Origin: Amylostereum areolatum
Taxonomy: Eukaryota > Basidiomycota > Agaricomycetes > Russulales > Stereaceae
Direction: 5' to 3'
NCBI GenBank assembly: GCA_012932865.1
Contig: SAXG01000007.1
Coordinates: 372,001-436,000, forward strand
Length of the DNA stretch: 64,000 nt
Program-made: the position numbers and the translations under genes
Shown: piece after piece, positions 48,671 to 62,067 of the stretch
Numbering within the stretch: position 1 is the first letter of the stretch
Layout: each line of letters opens with the position of its first letter
Notes under the pieces: generated by a model
Database searches by the model: none
The model's input: the letters and a program-made list of their open reading frames with translations, nothing else
What the model was told of the DNA's origin: nothing

Positions 48671-51600
48671 CTACAACTCATCACGTTTATGTTCCTCGTG
48701 TTCATCACCATCCTCGGACCGTTCATGGTCATTCGTATCTTCAGCCTTCCCCGACGCCACATTTGCCAGCTCATTGACATCCGCAGCCGCGGCACTTGCC
48801 CGTATCCGGCCCTCATCGGCAAGCTTCCTTGTGAAGCGCGCGATCTCGGCGTCGTAGTGTTCCCATTCGGGAATCTGTCGCGCACGGGATAACTTGGGCT
48901 CTTTCTGTCACCAATTACCTCAATATGACGAACAATTGAAGGAAGGAAGGAAGCATACAGTGAGCGGGTTTTGGCAAAGGTCAATCGTTTTGGCGCGGGG
49001 AAGCCTGTCCTTGCTGCCTATAAAGGGGATCAGAAATCAACGTTTCAACGCCTGGCAAACAGTGGAAAACTTACACCAAGTTTCGCACTACCAGGTTCGT
49101 TCATTAGCCTAGTTCCGACCCTTATCATACAGATTGCACATACCCACAGCCAGTCCTCATGAAGTGAGTAAATAGGGACGTAGTTTTGCAGGTTATTCGG
49201 CAAATCTAAAGAGTACGTGAGTTTGATAGATCTAGGGCAATGGGATGAACGTGCCTTGGTCAAGGTTGGCCAGAGAATTCGGGTCTGCGGAAAGTTGCTG
49301 ATAATGGCTCCGAAGGATATCCTGCGATCTCAAACTCAATCGACGTTCCGAAGTGGAAAGAAAGTCTAACTTACTCCTGCTGTCATCTATTGACACCGGG
49401 TGAGTCGGCATATACCTCACAGAAGTTCATAATACGCACCTGTCGGAATCTTACGAGGTCCACCACATACAATGCGCTGATGTGATAAGGCCTCCCCTTC
49501 AAAAAGTTTTCCCAATATCCTGTCTTCCAGAACCGGAATCCCTCCATGTCAAGATTGTCATCGCCCATAGGCGTGTAGCCATATGGGGCACCGTGAAGGT
49601 CTAAGTCGACAAGCTCCTTGAGGTCAGCCCGCACGATTTGGTCCGCGTCAACAAAGATAACTTTGTCAAGGTCCATGGGGAAGAGGACGTCTAGGAAGAG
49701 GATCTTGTATGCCCAGATGATTCGCTGCTTTTCAGTCTGGTGGCGAAGCCAGGTCGGCCATTTGTAGGTCACCAACTCGTACTTAAAGCCGTATTCCTCC
49801 GCAAAATGAGGGATGAATTCCTATTCGTTTCGGTCAGCGGAGGCGGGTAGTAGACCGAAACAAATGACGCACAAGGAATGAAGGCGACAAGAAGTTTTCG
49901 ATGAACCAGAACTTGACCGTGTGCTTCGTGTTGCGGAGGACACTCAGTATCATGATGGAAGCAAAACGCTGGCCGAAGATGATCAGAAAGAAAGTAGTGA
50001 GGAGCACGAGTTAGCTCTACCTCATACAATAGGCCAGATGCAACCGTAAAAATGTTGATTTCAGCATGTTTTTGCGCTGACAGCGAAAGCTCTGGCTCTG
50101 GCACAGGCTTAAAGAACGACGAAACTCTAAAGGGGGGGCATTAGCATGGTCGCACTGATCACTCGCTGGATACGATAAACTTACTGTGACAGCAATTGCT
50201 GGACAACATTTTCCTCAGGCTTTGCCGATGCTGGTTCTTCCAATACATCGGCATGTTCCATCCCAGGGAGACGGGTCAAACGAGGATACAGCGTCAGACC
50301 CTCAAAGCTCGTCACCGTGATCTCGTCGCCAATTTCCTCAACGCTGGGGCTGTCCCACCCGTCGTTGCCCGCGCTTTCGATCCTGTAAATATCCCTGCCC
50401 CTGCCCTCTCGTATCTCTAATCGGTATATGCCAGGCGTGGCCTTGAACTGGAGATAACCTAGGTTGGCCACTACAAGAGTATCGTCGAGCGCCTGCGACC
50501 CTCCTGACGTCAACTGGAGCTGAACACCCCTGGGCGGTGTGATAGTAGACCCCTCGCGTGCATGACCGTCGACAATGAGGTAGTCGAGTTGGTAAATTGC
50601 CTCAAGCCCCTCCTGACGTTCCTTACCCGACAGGACTCCGAGCTGGATGTTGTCAAGATCATACAGTGCCACTCGGGGTCGTACGAGCCATGGGGAGGGT
50701 TCATCGAGGCCAAGAGTGTAGATAGGTTCCATGGGCAAATCTTCGAAGGCCACGATAGGTGCGATTTCGTCCCTGTAATCGAGCGTCAGAAAGACTATGT
50801 GACATACATGGTCGTACTTACCCGCTGTCATCGTACGCGAGCTTGGGTAGGAGGTTATAACGATAGAACCGTTTGAGAGGAAGCTAGGTTGAAAATGGCT
50901 CAGAGGTTGATTGGGACGTCTATCAAGATCTGCTGACCTCATGGTAAGGAGCAGGGAGAATGTGGAATTCGATGTGGACATGTGGAAGAGAAGAAAGCCA
51001 CTACTGGGTCGTTAGTCATCTCGACATACCGGTCATATCATGGTCATGCATACCTCTAGGATACTAGTGTACTTCTGTGCCGCTTCACTCAAGGGATCCA
51101 GAAGCACCGCGAAGTGTAGCAAAGCTTCGGTCTCGTTCCCCATTTCAAATTTACTAGGACGGCAAGTCAGTGTCGTAGACAACAGCTTAACGCGAAGGAC
51201 CTCACGTGAACTCGCTGGCTAGGCGACGATAGTTTCTACTTCGCGAAGCTACATTCTGGTTGAACAACCCGACATCAGAGGGATCCGGAGTACGAATATC
51301 AGCAATGATTGAGGAGAGTGTCATGACGAGGTGAGAGAATGAGGCACTTGATAACACAAGACGTTAGATACCGTCGTATACCATGCGGCAAGACATCAAC
51401 ATACTTGTCTAAATCCGTGACAGAGGGCATGACAGCTTGGAGGGCTTGGAGGGTGGGTTCAATTCGCTTCGCGAACTCATAACCCTCTATGAGCGGGAAG
51501 TCATCTACGAGGATTTCGCCGCCCAAGAATGGCCCGACGACCTAGTCGCCATGTCAGAGAGAACAACCGAGCGACGTGTGCAAGCACATACTCGACCGTT

Positions 51601-54600
51601 AATCAGAATGGCTGAGTTCCCGGGCCTGAGGCCCAACCTCTGTGCGATGAGTCCGCCAGCTTCGACATACTGCTTGTATACTTCGGGATTGATATTATCC
51701 AGAGTCGTTCCTCCCATGAGGTCAGCGAGAGACGCCTTGGGGCTCAATATAGTCTGGTCTTCGTCGCCGGCTGCCACATGCAAGCCTAAAGCTCGGAGAA
51801 TATGCGACGGTGACGCCTTCTGTAGAAGCCCATTGGTGATGAGATGCGCCATGAGTGACGACACCCGCGTTCCAGGCTCAGGGACATCGTCAGCTTTTAA
51901 AGGGTTGTGGATGAAAGACAATCGAGACCGAGCGTCGGGAGATGCCTAACAATACGGAGTAAGCGAAACGGTTCCTCACGAAGCAAGAGTTCTCGTACAA
52001 GGAAGGTTAGCGCAAATTGGACAAGGCCCAAGCCGTCCTCAGTATCAAGGTCTGCTACAATAAAGAGGGTTGAAGGTGCACGCTCCACTTCTGTGGGACC
52101 ATTTCAACGTCAGCTACTGGATGGCGGGTAAGAAGAGACAAATCCATGCCTGGGTAAACAAATGCTGTATGAGAAAGACTGAACCCGGTATTGTCAAATA
52201 TGGCAGGAAGGCTAAAAATGCGGGTCTCGCTAGGCGGGCCTGATGGAATAACGTGCCGATTCCGCTTCTTGTACGAAGTAGGCAAGTCGTAAAAGTAGAC
52301 AGACACATCTCCTATATTGTCATCTGTCAAGCTACCCTCGTATAACTAGAATAAACGTTTGTTCAGTAGGGCACGAATTACAAAAGATGGGTTACTAACA
52401 TGTTCTTGGAAGTACTGCATAAATTTCCCAAGGTCCGTTTGGAGGTTGGACAGGAATGTCTGCGGAAGAGAACCCCTCAGTTCGTGTTAACTCATAGAGA
52501 GAGGGAGAGCCTACATCGTCCAGGGTATAGTATCGACCGTTAATGAAGACATGTCCCATCGACGAGGAAACTATTGCGAGGTCCAGGCGCTTGGCGTAGG
52601 CCCGAGCTTTCGCCAGCAATGCGACAACAGGTTCTCCGGTGTCGTCTACTACCGTGGAGTAGCTCGACGCCACGCCGTCAGGAAGAGGCTCCTCGTTTGC
52701 GATAACATGATGGAAAGCAAGCTCCGCTCGTGTCAAATCAATCTTTCCGGCCATGTCAGCCCCGTGTCCTGGCGAGTCAAGAATCTGACGACGCACTGCG
52801 TTAGAGCCACATGAACGGAATAGAGGAGCATTTGCTCACTGTTCGCATATAGGTCATTGTCTTGCCACGACCGTAGTTGCTGATAAGGTACGATATGATT
52901 TTGAACATGCGGATACCTTCCTCACCCTCGACTAGTGGAGCAAAACCAAACCGAATGGGAAGATTTCTGTTGATTAGGCTGGACACAGTGCTGACAAGGA
53001 AGTGCAAGCTTGAAGCGCGAGAAAGGTCCAACGCAGAGACGATGTTAATCGTGTTGAGGCGTGCGGATGGCAGCTGCCCACCATAGGATGGTCTGATGAG
53101 CTATGAACGCAGACGTGAACAAATGATACGTAATGAGTAGCAGAAGGACACACCGCATATATGGAGGTGGGCCACCGTTCGTATCTTTGGGAACCCATCA
53201 GCAAGATGCTACCTATACTGCGCTGAATCCTTACCGACTGTCTTTCTCAAGGTCATTCCACCAGTTGATGAGACCACCCCCTTCAGAGCGATCGCTAGCA
53301 TCAAATATGCCATCCAAAACATGGTTGCCCGTATACGAAGCCTCGATGGCAGGATGAGTCAACAGTTCGAGGGCGGTCGGGGGCTCCAAGCTCATTGGGG
53401 GCGCAGTGAGTGAGAGCATGATATCTCGCTCCTGCCGAACCAGCTTTAGCAGGCTGTGTTAAAGATTGATATTGCTTGATCCCTTGAAATATAGATTGGA
53501 ATAAAGGGAACGACTCACTTGAACGGATTCATCTTGTCTTCCGGGACAATAGCCCCGTTGAGCCAGGCCAGACTGAGACCTGTTTGCGTTTTCATCGAGT
53601 TCTTGGTGACCTCCTCCGTGATATTTGGATCAGCGACGACTCGGCGCGAAATCGAGGACGCATATCGTGGAAAATCTTGCGAGAGCCGCTTCAGTGTGGC
53701 AAAGGGATCTTGTGCTTCCATCACCAATTGAGTCGCCTGAATACCAAGGCCTGGCGTTGCGAGAAACAATGAGTAAATCCTCATGGCCAGAAGCATAAGT
53801 CTTACGCATCAGCTCCGCTTCGCTGAGAGGCTCCGCTAGATTCAAGGTCTCGTTGACAGGGTAATGCTCCAACACACTAAACACTGGATCAACATATGTT
53901 GCATTCTCTAGATCCAAGGCCGCTTCTCCCCCCAAATCATCCATCCCTGAAAAGAGATTAGCTAGGTCGTGCATTGATATACGACGGGACTAACCTGCAT
54001 GTCCAGACAGTCCTGTCGTCGAGAGCTAGATAGTCCATCTTTTTCAGGTCCAATTTGACACCGTATCCCGAAAGTTGCGTTCGCACAGTGCTTTCACCGG
54101 ACGAGCTGGACGAAGGAATGGGTCGGAAGACATATTGAACTTTGGGCGACTTTGTGTTGGCCAATCGCAGGAGTTGCGTGTGAAGGTCACGAAAGTTTGA
54201 AGATGTGAGAGATGCGTAAAGAATAGCTGTCCGTGGAGCTGATGGTGTTCGCGTTGGGGAAGGGTGAATATGGTCAAACGAAAGCAGCTTCGGTTGTTGG
54301 AAAGCATGTCTACAGGCGTCACAAATATCAGCTTTAGGAAGAGCCGCTGCCAATCAAATGCGACGTACAAGTCGAAGTCCCTTCCCTCCACCTGGTCAAT
54401 CGTCTCGCGCCCAGCCAACTCGGCCAACCGGTCACCATCACACACCACCTCCCCATACCAATCCACCCACGACTCACAGCTCTTCTCGTCCATGTGCGCC
54501 CCTCGCTCCCGTGCAGCGTTCGTGTAATACGAGAAGAAAGCTTCTATCTTCGGTGTCGCAGCATGCAGGGCCAGTTGCATTTGAGCTAATTCTAGGGAGC

Positions 54601-54952
54601 CGGGTTTGGAGAGGAAACCCGCGGACAGGGCCGCCTGTAGAGCAAGTTGCTCGAGAGCCTCACGCGACAGTGTCTCTGGCCTTGGGTCCCTTTGAGGATC
54701 CGTGAGGGTTTCTAGTAAGGGGAAGAATGCATTCGGCTCTTCGATGGATATAGTCTCTCTAAGAGAGAACGGTTTAGATCACGAGCAGGAGTAGGGATAT
54801 GGCAACACCAACATAAGTTCCAGGAGGAAGGGAGGCGCGGGCCACGACGATTGCAGGGAGACTTTTATTGGGGGAGAGGAGGACAAACATCCAGTTATGA
54901 GACTTGATATCGTCCAAGCCGCACCTAGCGCGTTCCATGCGCGGGGTTTCAT
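48671..54952 (-). CDS. gpt1: UDP-glucose:glycoprotein glucosyltransferase (ER folding sensor)
   Basis: ER-lumen enzyme that re-glucosylates N-glycans of misfolded glycoproteins for another calnexin cycle. The start at 54952 gives a signal peptide ([20 protein letters not shown] then GCLSS), followed by [20 protein letters not shown], a typical UGGT N-terminus. A long thioredoxin-like/sensor region follows through some 20 exons (for example [33 protein letters not shown], and INGR joined by an intron to VVGPF). The C-terminal GT24 domain is clear: [40 protein letters not shown] (the DxD motif), [40 protein letters not shown]. It ends in an acidic/basic tail and the ER-retrieval signal RDEL at 48671-48685. 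Around 1,600 residues, normal for the family. Confidence 0.95.
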
Positions 54953-55336
54953 AGTTGCAGTAGGCCAACGACGCAAACGACAGGTACACGGAGCTCAGCC
55001 GTGACTCCAAGAAGTGATACGATCTTTGCCAGGTTCTAAGGTTCTCTGATTGCTCGACTTGGAGATGGAGAAGGCTTGGAGAGGTGGAATATGTGTGATG
55101 TGTGTTGGGGTGGTGCGCAACGTCGCAAGAACGAGACGCGCCAGCCACGTCACGTTTCCCATCACATGATAGACGCGTCGCATTACCCAGCCCCCGTCCC
55201 AGCGCGTCCGACATCAGTTTGCGATAGTATGAGCATACATGTACAATAGGCGGAAGACAGATGCTTGTATTTAACCTCAGGTGTAGTGGGCGACCTCAAG
55301 AAAAGACACACATAGTAGGACGAGGTACACTATCGT
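54953..55336. other. Intergenic between the DUF6697-like gene and UGGT
   Basis: About 380 bp holding the UGGT promoter and the end of the neighbouring gene. Nothing else is seen. Confidence 0.5.
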
Positions 55337-58164
55337 CTACAAATCCCCTGGTGACGGTTCGGCAATGAAGTCTGATTCGTTGTCCTGTGCGGCTTCGCAA
55401 TCCTCTTCTTCCGATGCACTTTCTGCGTAAGACGTAAGTGCGTTTGACCTTCGAGCACTGCGTCTGAGGCTCTTGGGGAGGCCGGAATTTGATGCGGATT
55501 GCACGTCTGGAAAAACACGTACATCATCACGCTGCTTCTTCAGTGAAAGAGAAACCCGTACCATCGTAAACTTTGTGCGTGGAAGGTTTTTTGATTTTTG
55601 GGTTAGAAGTGGAGGGCCGGTGCTTCGTAGGGCGTATTTGTGCAGTGATAGTGTGTTCATGAAACTCCATATCAAACGACACCGGTTTGAGCAAGATGAT
55701 GTTAAGTATCTAAAAGACGCAAATGGTGCATGAAGCGCTAGGAGCTCGAGCTTAGAGATGCTTGAATATACCTCGTCACCGCGATCCATTGCTTCCAGTA
55801 CATCAGCGCGGGTCAGCTGTAGCCCTTCTGGCTCTGGTGCTTTCGCCCTCCTCGCCTGCCTCAACAATTGGGCGGCTTCCGCAAGCGTCTCGTCTGTGAC
55901 CTCCGTCCCATACTTGCGAAACGCTATTCTGACACGCATATGGACGTAACAATCCCAATCTTTCCAGACATGCAAGATGGCTTTCGCCCACTCCTCGCGC
56001 GTCTGTGGATGCACTGATTGTTAGCTTCGATGAAAACTGGCGAGAAGCGGCGCACATACTTCCCCTAGCTGAAAGCGCTCGAAACTCTTTCGTCGTAAGG
56101 GGCTCTTCGCATACCGATAGTTCATACTCGCCTATATACAGCCACCAAGGATCACTTGGGCTATTATTGCGCACAAAGACGCTGATGGGCTCCGATTCAA
56201 TGATATCGAACCTGTTCGCCAACACAGTCCCGGGTGTCCCGGGTGTGAAGGGGATACCTGGGTTCACGTCGCGATCGGGGAACAATGCCGAATGGGTGCG
56301 CACAGATTCCGAGCCCGGGTATTGTATTTTTAGAGGGGCTATGAATGTCTGTCCGCTGCAGCGATACGTCTTGGCAATGACCGCGCGTTTAACGTATCCT
56401 GCCATGGGGTACATAGAGGACGGAAGATGAGAGGATGCAGGAATCGGGATCGAAGGAATCGATGCTATGCGAGCGTTCAACGTTGGAGGGATCCGGGCGG
56501 TGACGGGAGGGACGGGTGGAGAATATGCTGATGATGTTGAGTGACTTGACGATGAAGGCATAGAGCTTGTGCCAGGAGGCACAGCGGATGCATGCATTGG
56601 GGTAGATGTGATCCCTACATCGACCTTGCGACGCTTTGCCACAGGGATTGCAGAGTCTGATGACGCTGTCAGGATTTCGTCGCTGACACTGGCCCTCCTC
56701 TTCACGCATTGGGACGTCAGTACATATGGACAATCGGCTAATCGGGTGAGACAAACTTTTCCTTCAGCCTTTGACCGGGGAAGATCTGTTGACAGCGGTC
56801 CGTGAATCTACGAGCTCGCATAAGACCAAAACCAAGGAGAAAAACCATCGATCGTTATTTACCTTATTGAGATTTTCCGCCTTGTTTATAGAAGGGGCAC
56901 TGCCAAGATACGGAGTACCAGAACCAGGCAGTTGGTCTCTGGAGCTGGAACCAAGGGCGGACTGTTCGAGTTTCGCTTTCGGTTGCGTTTGAGGTGTTGG
57001 AGGCATCGTGCCACGCACTGTCCCCTTTCCTGTAGAAACTCGTGAAACGTGAATCGAACCGACTTTCTAAAACAGCTAGCCTTCTGGAGTGACTTCCCGC
57101 CGGGGACTCCTCTCTCCATGAGAGGAAGGGTCTGCAGCGCCGGGGCAAGGGTCGTCATGCATACTTTCTTCGTCGCTGCTAAGTTCTATGACCTCCTAGA
57201 TTGAAGATAAGCATATGAGCAACAAGACACACGGAAAACACAAAGACCTACAACCGAGGCCGCCGTACTGAGATTACGAGGTGCATGCGCCACCGTTGCA
57301 CGCAGATGCGGCACGGGTCGACTTTGGGACCCAAAAGCTTCAATATGCTGAACAATCATAATGTTAGCAGAACAGAAGAACATTGACAGTCTTAGTAACC
57401 TCTGAGGAGGGGGCTGGAAGGCGCAAATGTGACATAAAGGACGCGTGGCTTACCGAATGTCCTCGAGTGATGTTATGGCCTTGATATGACGATAGGTTTT
57501 CCTTGCTATCGTCGCTATCAAATAACACCCGCGATGACACCACCGTGAGTGCAGCCGAGGCAGTAGCGAGCAGAGGCAACCCAGTCTCTTGTTTTACCGC
57601 GTGTTCATTTGCCTGGACGGCACGGTCCACCGTTGACATTTCCAGAGCCCGGTTCTGTTTGGAAAGTTCCAGTTGCTGTGTGAGCTCCTTCAAACGGTCC
57701 TCGGTCTCGCGCGTCAGGCGTCTCTGCGTCTCCTTTGTCTCGTCGAATTGGCGTTGTCGCGCGTCCAACAATGCCCTTGCCTCGTCGAGTGTCTTCTTCT
57801 GCTCGTCCAGACGTCGCCTATCATTATCGAGTTTCCCTCTGCCCTCCTCCAACTGTCGTCTTTCATCCTGGTCGACGCGCCGCTTCGCCTCCGCAACTCG
57901 CATTTCCTCCGAGTCCCTAGCCTTTGTCTCCCGCAGCTCCTTACCCATCGCCTTCATCTCCAGTTCCTTTTCGCGTAACGCGTCATCCTTTGCTTGGAGT
58001 TGGGCCTTTAATACTGCAATGCTCGTGTCGCGCCGAGCGCGCAGTTCCTGAACGTCGTGCTGGTGAACTCGTTCGTTGCTCTCCAGATTGGCGATGAGGA
58101 CCTGGATCCGGGATCTCGCGTCGAAAAGCTGGTCTTCTAAGGATAGTTCCTGTATATTCGCCAT
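55337..58164 (-). CDS. Coiled-coil protein with a C-terminal DUF6697-like domain
   Basis: Uncharacterised, probably nuclear protein. ATG 58164 opens MANIQELSLEDQLFDARSRI; residues ~10-190 are one long charged coiled coil (for example RRQLEEGRGKLDNDRRRLDE). After three GT-AG introns comes a SUMO-interaction-like motif EVIELSSDEE (57195-57166), a Pro/Gln/Ser linker (PPTPQTQPKAKLEQSALGSS), and a basic nuclear-localisation-type stretch VAKRRKVD. The C-terminal domain contains SVFVRNNSPSDPWWLYIGEY, ELSVCEEPLTTKEFRALS, TREEWAKAILHVWKDWDCYV and LTRADVLEAMDRGDE, which I associate with the basidiomycete DUF6697 family. A 56-nt intron (start GTACGG near 55.56 kb) leads to an acidic tail ending in PSPGDL. 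The link between the N-terminal and C-terminal parts rests on continuous splicing; they could be two genes. Role unknown. Confidence 0.72.
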
Positions 58165-58887
58165 GGGAGAACGAGAATGTGCAGGAGAAAGAGAGTATGC
58201 AGGAGAGAGGGTGTAGATGCAGGGCAACGGCGGTAAGTCGCGTTCGCGTTACTCAACACGTGATGCATGACGATCGATTCGATGATGGGGACCCAGAAGA
58301 GCCCCGCCTGAGAATGCCAGATTAGCATATGTACAGAATAGACTTCAATTTCGGAGACTGTGAGAATACGAGAGGGCTTGTCTCAGGGAGGCTCCCCTGT
58401 ACGATGAGCAATCGCTAACTGTGACGACCTTCCCCGCCGCCCTAACGTTATGTGGTCGATGTAAGACTGACCGCTTGGAAAACTGATTGTTCCACCCTAG
58501 AGACACGCCGGTAAGAAATGTTTTTGAGTGAACCCATGAGATATGAGAGGGAAGACCTGGGAGTAAGCTTATGGTAGGTCTAGCTGACTGAGAGCCCTAG
58601 ACGGACGACAAAAATTCCGCAGAGTTGATTGGCGCGTATCGATCACATGGTGGCAGAAGAACACGATCACATGACTGGGTTCTTACGTCAGAAACACGCG
58701 TTTCCAGCATGTTCAACTTTGAATTTGAGCGCTGGCAACTCTTGCTTTCGACCACAGCGCAGCGCACAAGGCGACTCCGCCCCCCCTCTCCTCTTTTTCT
58801 TACAGGTATGTCTTCCAAGGTCTCTTCCCGCGCTCTCGGACTGATAAAAATCAGGTTGTCACTGGTGTTAGGCCACCGACTTAAGCA
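58165..58887. promoter_or_regulatory. Divergent promoter region of the DUF6697-like gene and Polo kinase
   Basis: About 720 bp between head-to-head genes. It contains CACGTG at about 58257 and ACGCGT at 58697-58702, inside a near-palindrome (aaacacgcgttt), about 186 bp before the Polo kinase start. ACGCGT is the MBF-type cell-cycle box core; function is inferred. Confidence 0.35.
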
Positions 58888-61553
58888 ATGCACGCCCCCA
58901 TGCAGACTCGTCTCCCTCCTCCTGCGGCACCCGCATCCTCACGGCGCAACCCCTTCGGCGATGCTCTGAACAACCCCTACCAGATGGCCCCCGAAGTTCC
59001 TCCCAAGAACGTTCCCAAACCTGGCTCTCCTCCATTGCCACGCCAGAACGCCAAAGTTCAACCCCCGTCGCCCCCGAAGGTTATTATGGACAAGACCCGA
59101 GGCACCCAGTTTCAGAGGCTCTCATTCCTGGGCGAGGTGCGTCATTCGACGTTTTTATCGTCCTCATGCTGACAGGAAGCAGGGCGGGTTCGCACGAGTA
59201 TTTGAAGTCCGCGACGGTCAAGGCGTTCGACTCGCATGCAAGGTAGTTACGAAAAGCTCTCTGAAGACCAAGAAGGCTAAGACCAAGGTATGGAGTTGTT
59301 TATTTGGCTCACCATGGTTCTGAATCTTTGTTAGCTCTATGCAGAAATCAAGATTCATCGTTCCCTTCAGCACCCAAACATTGTCGATTTCGCCGATTGT
59401 TTCGAAGACGAGGACAACGTTTACATGACCCTCGGCCTTTGCACGAACGGCTCTCTCATGGACATGCTCCGCCGTCGACGTCGCTTTACTGAACCCGAAG
59501 CTCGCTTCTTCATGGTCCAACTTATAGGCGCCTGTCATTACATGCATACCCACCAGGTCATCCACCGCGACCTCAAACTCGGCAACCTGTTCCTCGACGC
59601 CGACATGAACGTCAAGGTCGGCGACTTTGGTCTCGCGGCATTGATCGAGAGCCCCGGCGAGAGGAAGAAGACAATATGTGGTACCCCGAACTACATCGCG
59701 CCTGAAGTTCTGTTCGACACCGCCAATGGCCACAGCTTCGAAGTCGATACTTGGTCTATCGGCGTTATTCTTTATACCCTGGTCGTCGGCCGTCCTCCCT
59801 TCCAGATGAAGGATGTCAAGACGATTTATCAGTACGCCTGTCGTTATTACATTTTCGCGCCCTCTGACGCGTACATCCAGACGCATCCGCGACAACCAGT
59901 ACGAATTTCCGGCAGATCGTCAGGTTTCTGTCGAAGCGCGCGAACTCGTGCAGGAGATCTTGACTCCCCAGCCCCAGCTCCGCCCGTCCTTGCACGACAT
60001 CGTTGACAGCGCCTTCTTTACCCGGGGCATTGTCCCTGGATATATCCCAACCTCGGCGCGCGACATGGCCCCCGATTTCTCCCACATTACCCGCGTCGTG
60101 TCCCAGGCAAACCTTGCGCGTCTTCGCAAGGCCAGCCTCTTGGACGAGGACCAAATTACAAGCATTTCCGTGCCAAGCGCTCCCTCCACTCAAGCCACCG
60201 CACGTACGAAGACCTCCAGTCTCGCACAACAGGAGAAGGAGTTCCAGAAGGCCGTCCTTCCGGGCAGCCCCATTTCGGCACTCCTCAGCTCGGCCCGCCA
60301 ACCGCTCATCGTCGCACCCAATGGTGCTCCTCGCGAATCACAACTGCTGCGCAAATTGCAGGCCGCCAAGGACGGGAAAATCCCCCGCCCGCGGTGCCGG
60401 TGGTCGCGGCCTTCAGAACATCGAAGAGGAAGCAGACAGGGAGGAGGAAGTCCGCCAGAGGGAGCTACAGAGTCAGAAGGCGCGCATTGTCGCTCAAATG
60501 GTTCCTTCGCACGGCGCCCACGGCGCATATGAGGAGACCGAGAACATCCCCCCTCTCGAGCGAAAGGTTCGAGAGAAGATCCATGTCAAGCAGGACCCCA
60601 TCGCCGCGGCTGCGCTTCCCAAATCCAATGGTTTCGACGCTGCTGCTCAAGTCCTCAACGCTGCTTTCGAGGCCCGCAGTCTGGGCAAACTCTTCCGTCA
60701 TCCCGCCGACGACGTCGACCTTCCAGAAGAGAAAGTGTTCATCGTTTCATGGGTCGATTACTGCAACAAGTATGGCATGGGTTATGCGCTCACGGATGGG
60801 TCCGTGGGAGTACACTTCAACGACAGTACGACGCTTATACTCGCCCCGGATAAACAGTCAGTGCCCTCGTTCTATATGTATGCAATTAGACTGACCTTGC
60901 CCCCAGCCACTTTGATTATATCTCGTCCCGCCGTCATGGCAGCGTGTACGTGCGCAAGAGCCACACCGTGTCGGAGTACCCGGACGAGCTTAAGAGCAAG
61001 GTCTACCTGCTCAAGCACTTCGAGCGGTACATCATGGACCGGTTATACGGCGAGTACGGGTACACATTCGAGGACCTCGACCGGACGAAGGGCATGGATT
61101 TCGTGCAGAAGTACTTGCGGATGAAGAACGTTATCGTGTTCAAACTCAGTCATGACGTTCTCCAGGTGCGTTGTTCTCTCGAGTCTCCGGCGTCGCCCGT
61201 CGCTGACCAACCCCGTGCAGTTTAACTTTTACGACCACTCGAAGGTCATCTTGTCTTCTCAAGGCCTTGTCGTCACCCACATCGACAAGAACTACGTCGT
61301 CTCGCGGTTCACGCTAAGCGAGATCATGGCCCAGTCGCTCCTCCCCCCAGTGACAGATCAGGATCAGGCGAAACTGCACCAGCGCCTCGTGGACAAGCTC
61401 AAGTACTGCAAGGAAGTGCTCCTCTCGATCCGTAATGCGAGCGCGAACCAGGCTGCGAACGAGAACGAAGAGGTCGACTTGCCGGCAGGAGACAAGCGTG
61501 ATGCTATGATGGGCAGCGTACGGTCACGCGGGTCCAAGATGGCATTGCGATAG
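58888..61553 (+). CDS. cdc5: Polo-like serine/threonine kinase (Cdc5/Plo1)
   Basis: Mitotic kinase acting on mitotic entry, condensin, cohesin and cytokinesis. Starts [20 protein letters not shown]; the kinase domain has the loop [13 protein letters not shown] (split by an intron), lysine in RLACKVV, catalytic [18 protein letters not shown], and the activation segment [17 protein letters not shown] with the phosphorylatable Thr. An intron near 59837-59885 joins TIYQ to [14 protein letters not shown]. Both polo boxes are present: PB1 with [22 protein letters not shown]2 with [20 protein letters not shown], where the His-x-Lys pincer that grips phosphopeptides is intact. Stop TAG 61551-61553; about 800 residues. 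In the linker, a C5 run at 60382-60386 must lose one C to keep the frame ([20 protein letters not shown]); read as is, the polo boxes would be lost. I take this as a sequence error. Confidence 0.95.
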
Positions 61554-62067
61554 GTCAAGAGAAGATGTGAACGCCCCCACGACGCTAGGTCGTTCTGGCG
61601 TGGTATGTATGTACATATTGCTATTTAGTTTTCGGTATCTTGTCTCACTCTCGCCTTGCATTTTCTCCTCGACATCCCCATTCGCATCTCGACCTATCAC
61701 GCCGCATCTGGTACCGTTATCTCTTTTACCCACCCACCATCGCACAGATCTCGCATTACTTATTCCCCTCCATTTTACGACGACTTACTTATACTATCAC
61801 GAGCGCAGTTTACGTTCACGCACGCCATATAACCTTGTCACGTCAGGATTATAGACGTCTTCCTGCATCATGTCGTTTGTCTGGTATCCCACCCTATGTT
61901 CTATCCGAAGCTCTCGCAGGTGACTGGATAGTATTTCTTTCCCCTTATCATGCCTAACGTGCATTTGTCCCTGGTGTTGCTGATGTTCTAGATCAATATA
62001 GAGTGTACGCCTATTATCAGCACTTGTAAACCTGCGTTGACTTTGTTAGCATGGAGGGATCACAATC
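61554..62067. other. 3' flank of Polo kinase
   Basis: T/C-rich sequence after the stop codon, consistent with a 3' UTR. No coding signal. Confidence 0.5.

Noticed and set aside
55520..55600. Apparent frame shift in the DUF6697-like gene
   Set aside because: A normal 56-nt GT-AG intron (GTACGG donor, TTTTTCCAG acceptor) joins THKVYD to DVQSASNSG in frame, so no error is needed.
57040..57070. Minus-strand ggttcgattcacg resembling a tRNA B box
   Set aside because: No matching A box or acceptor and T-stem pairing around it, and it lies in an intron of the coiled-coil gene.
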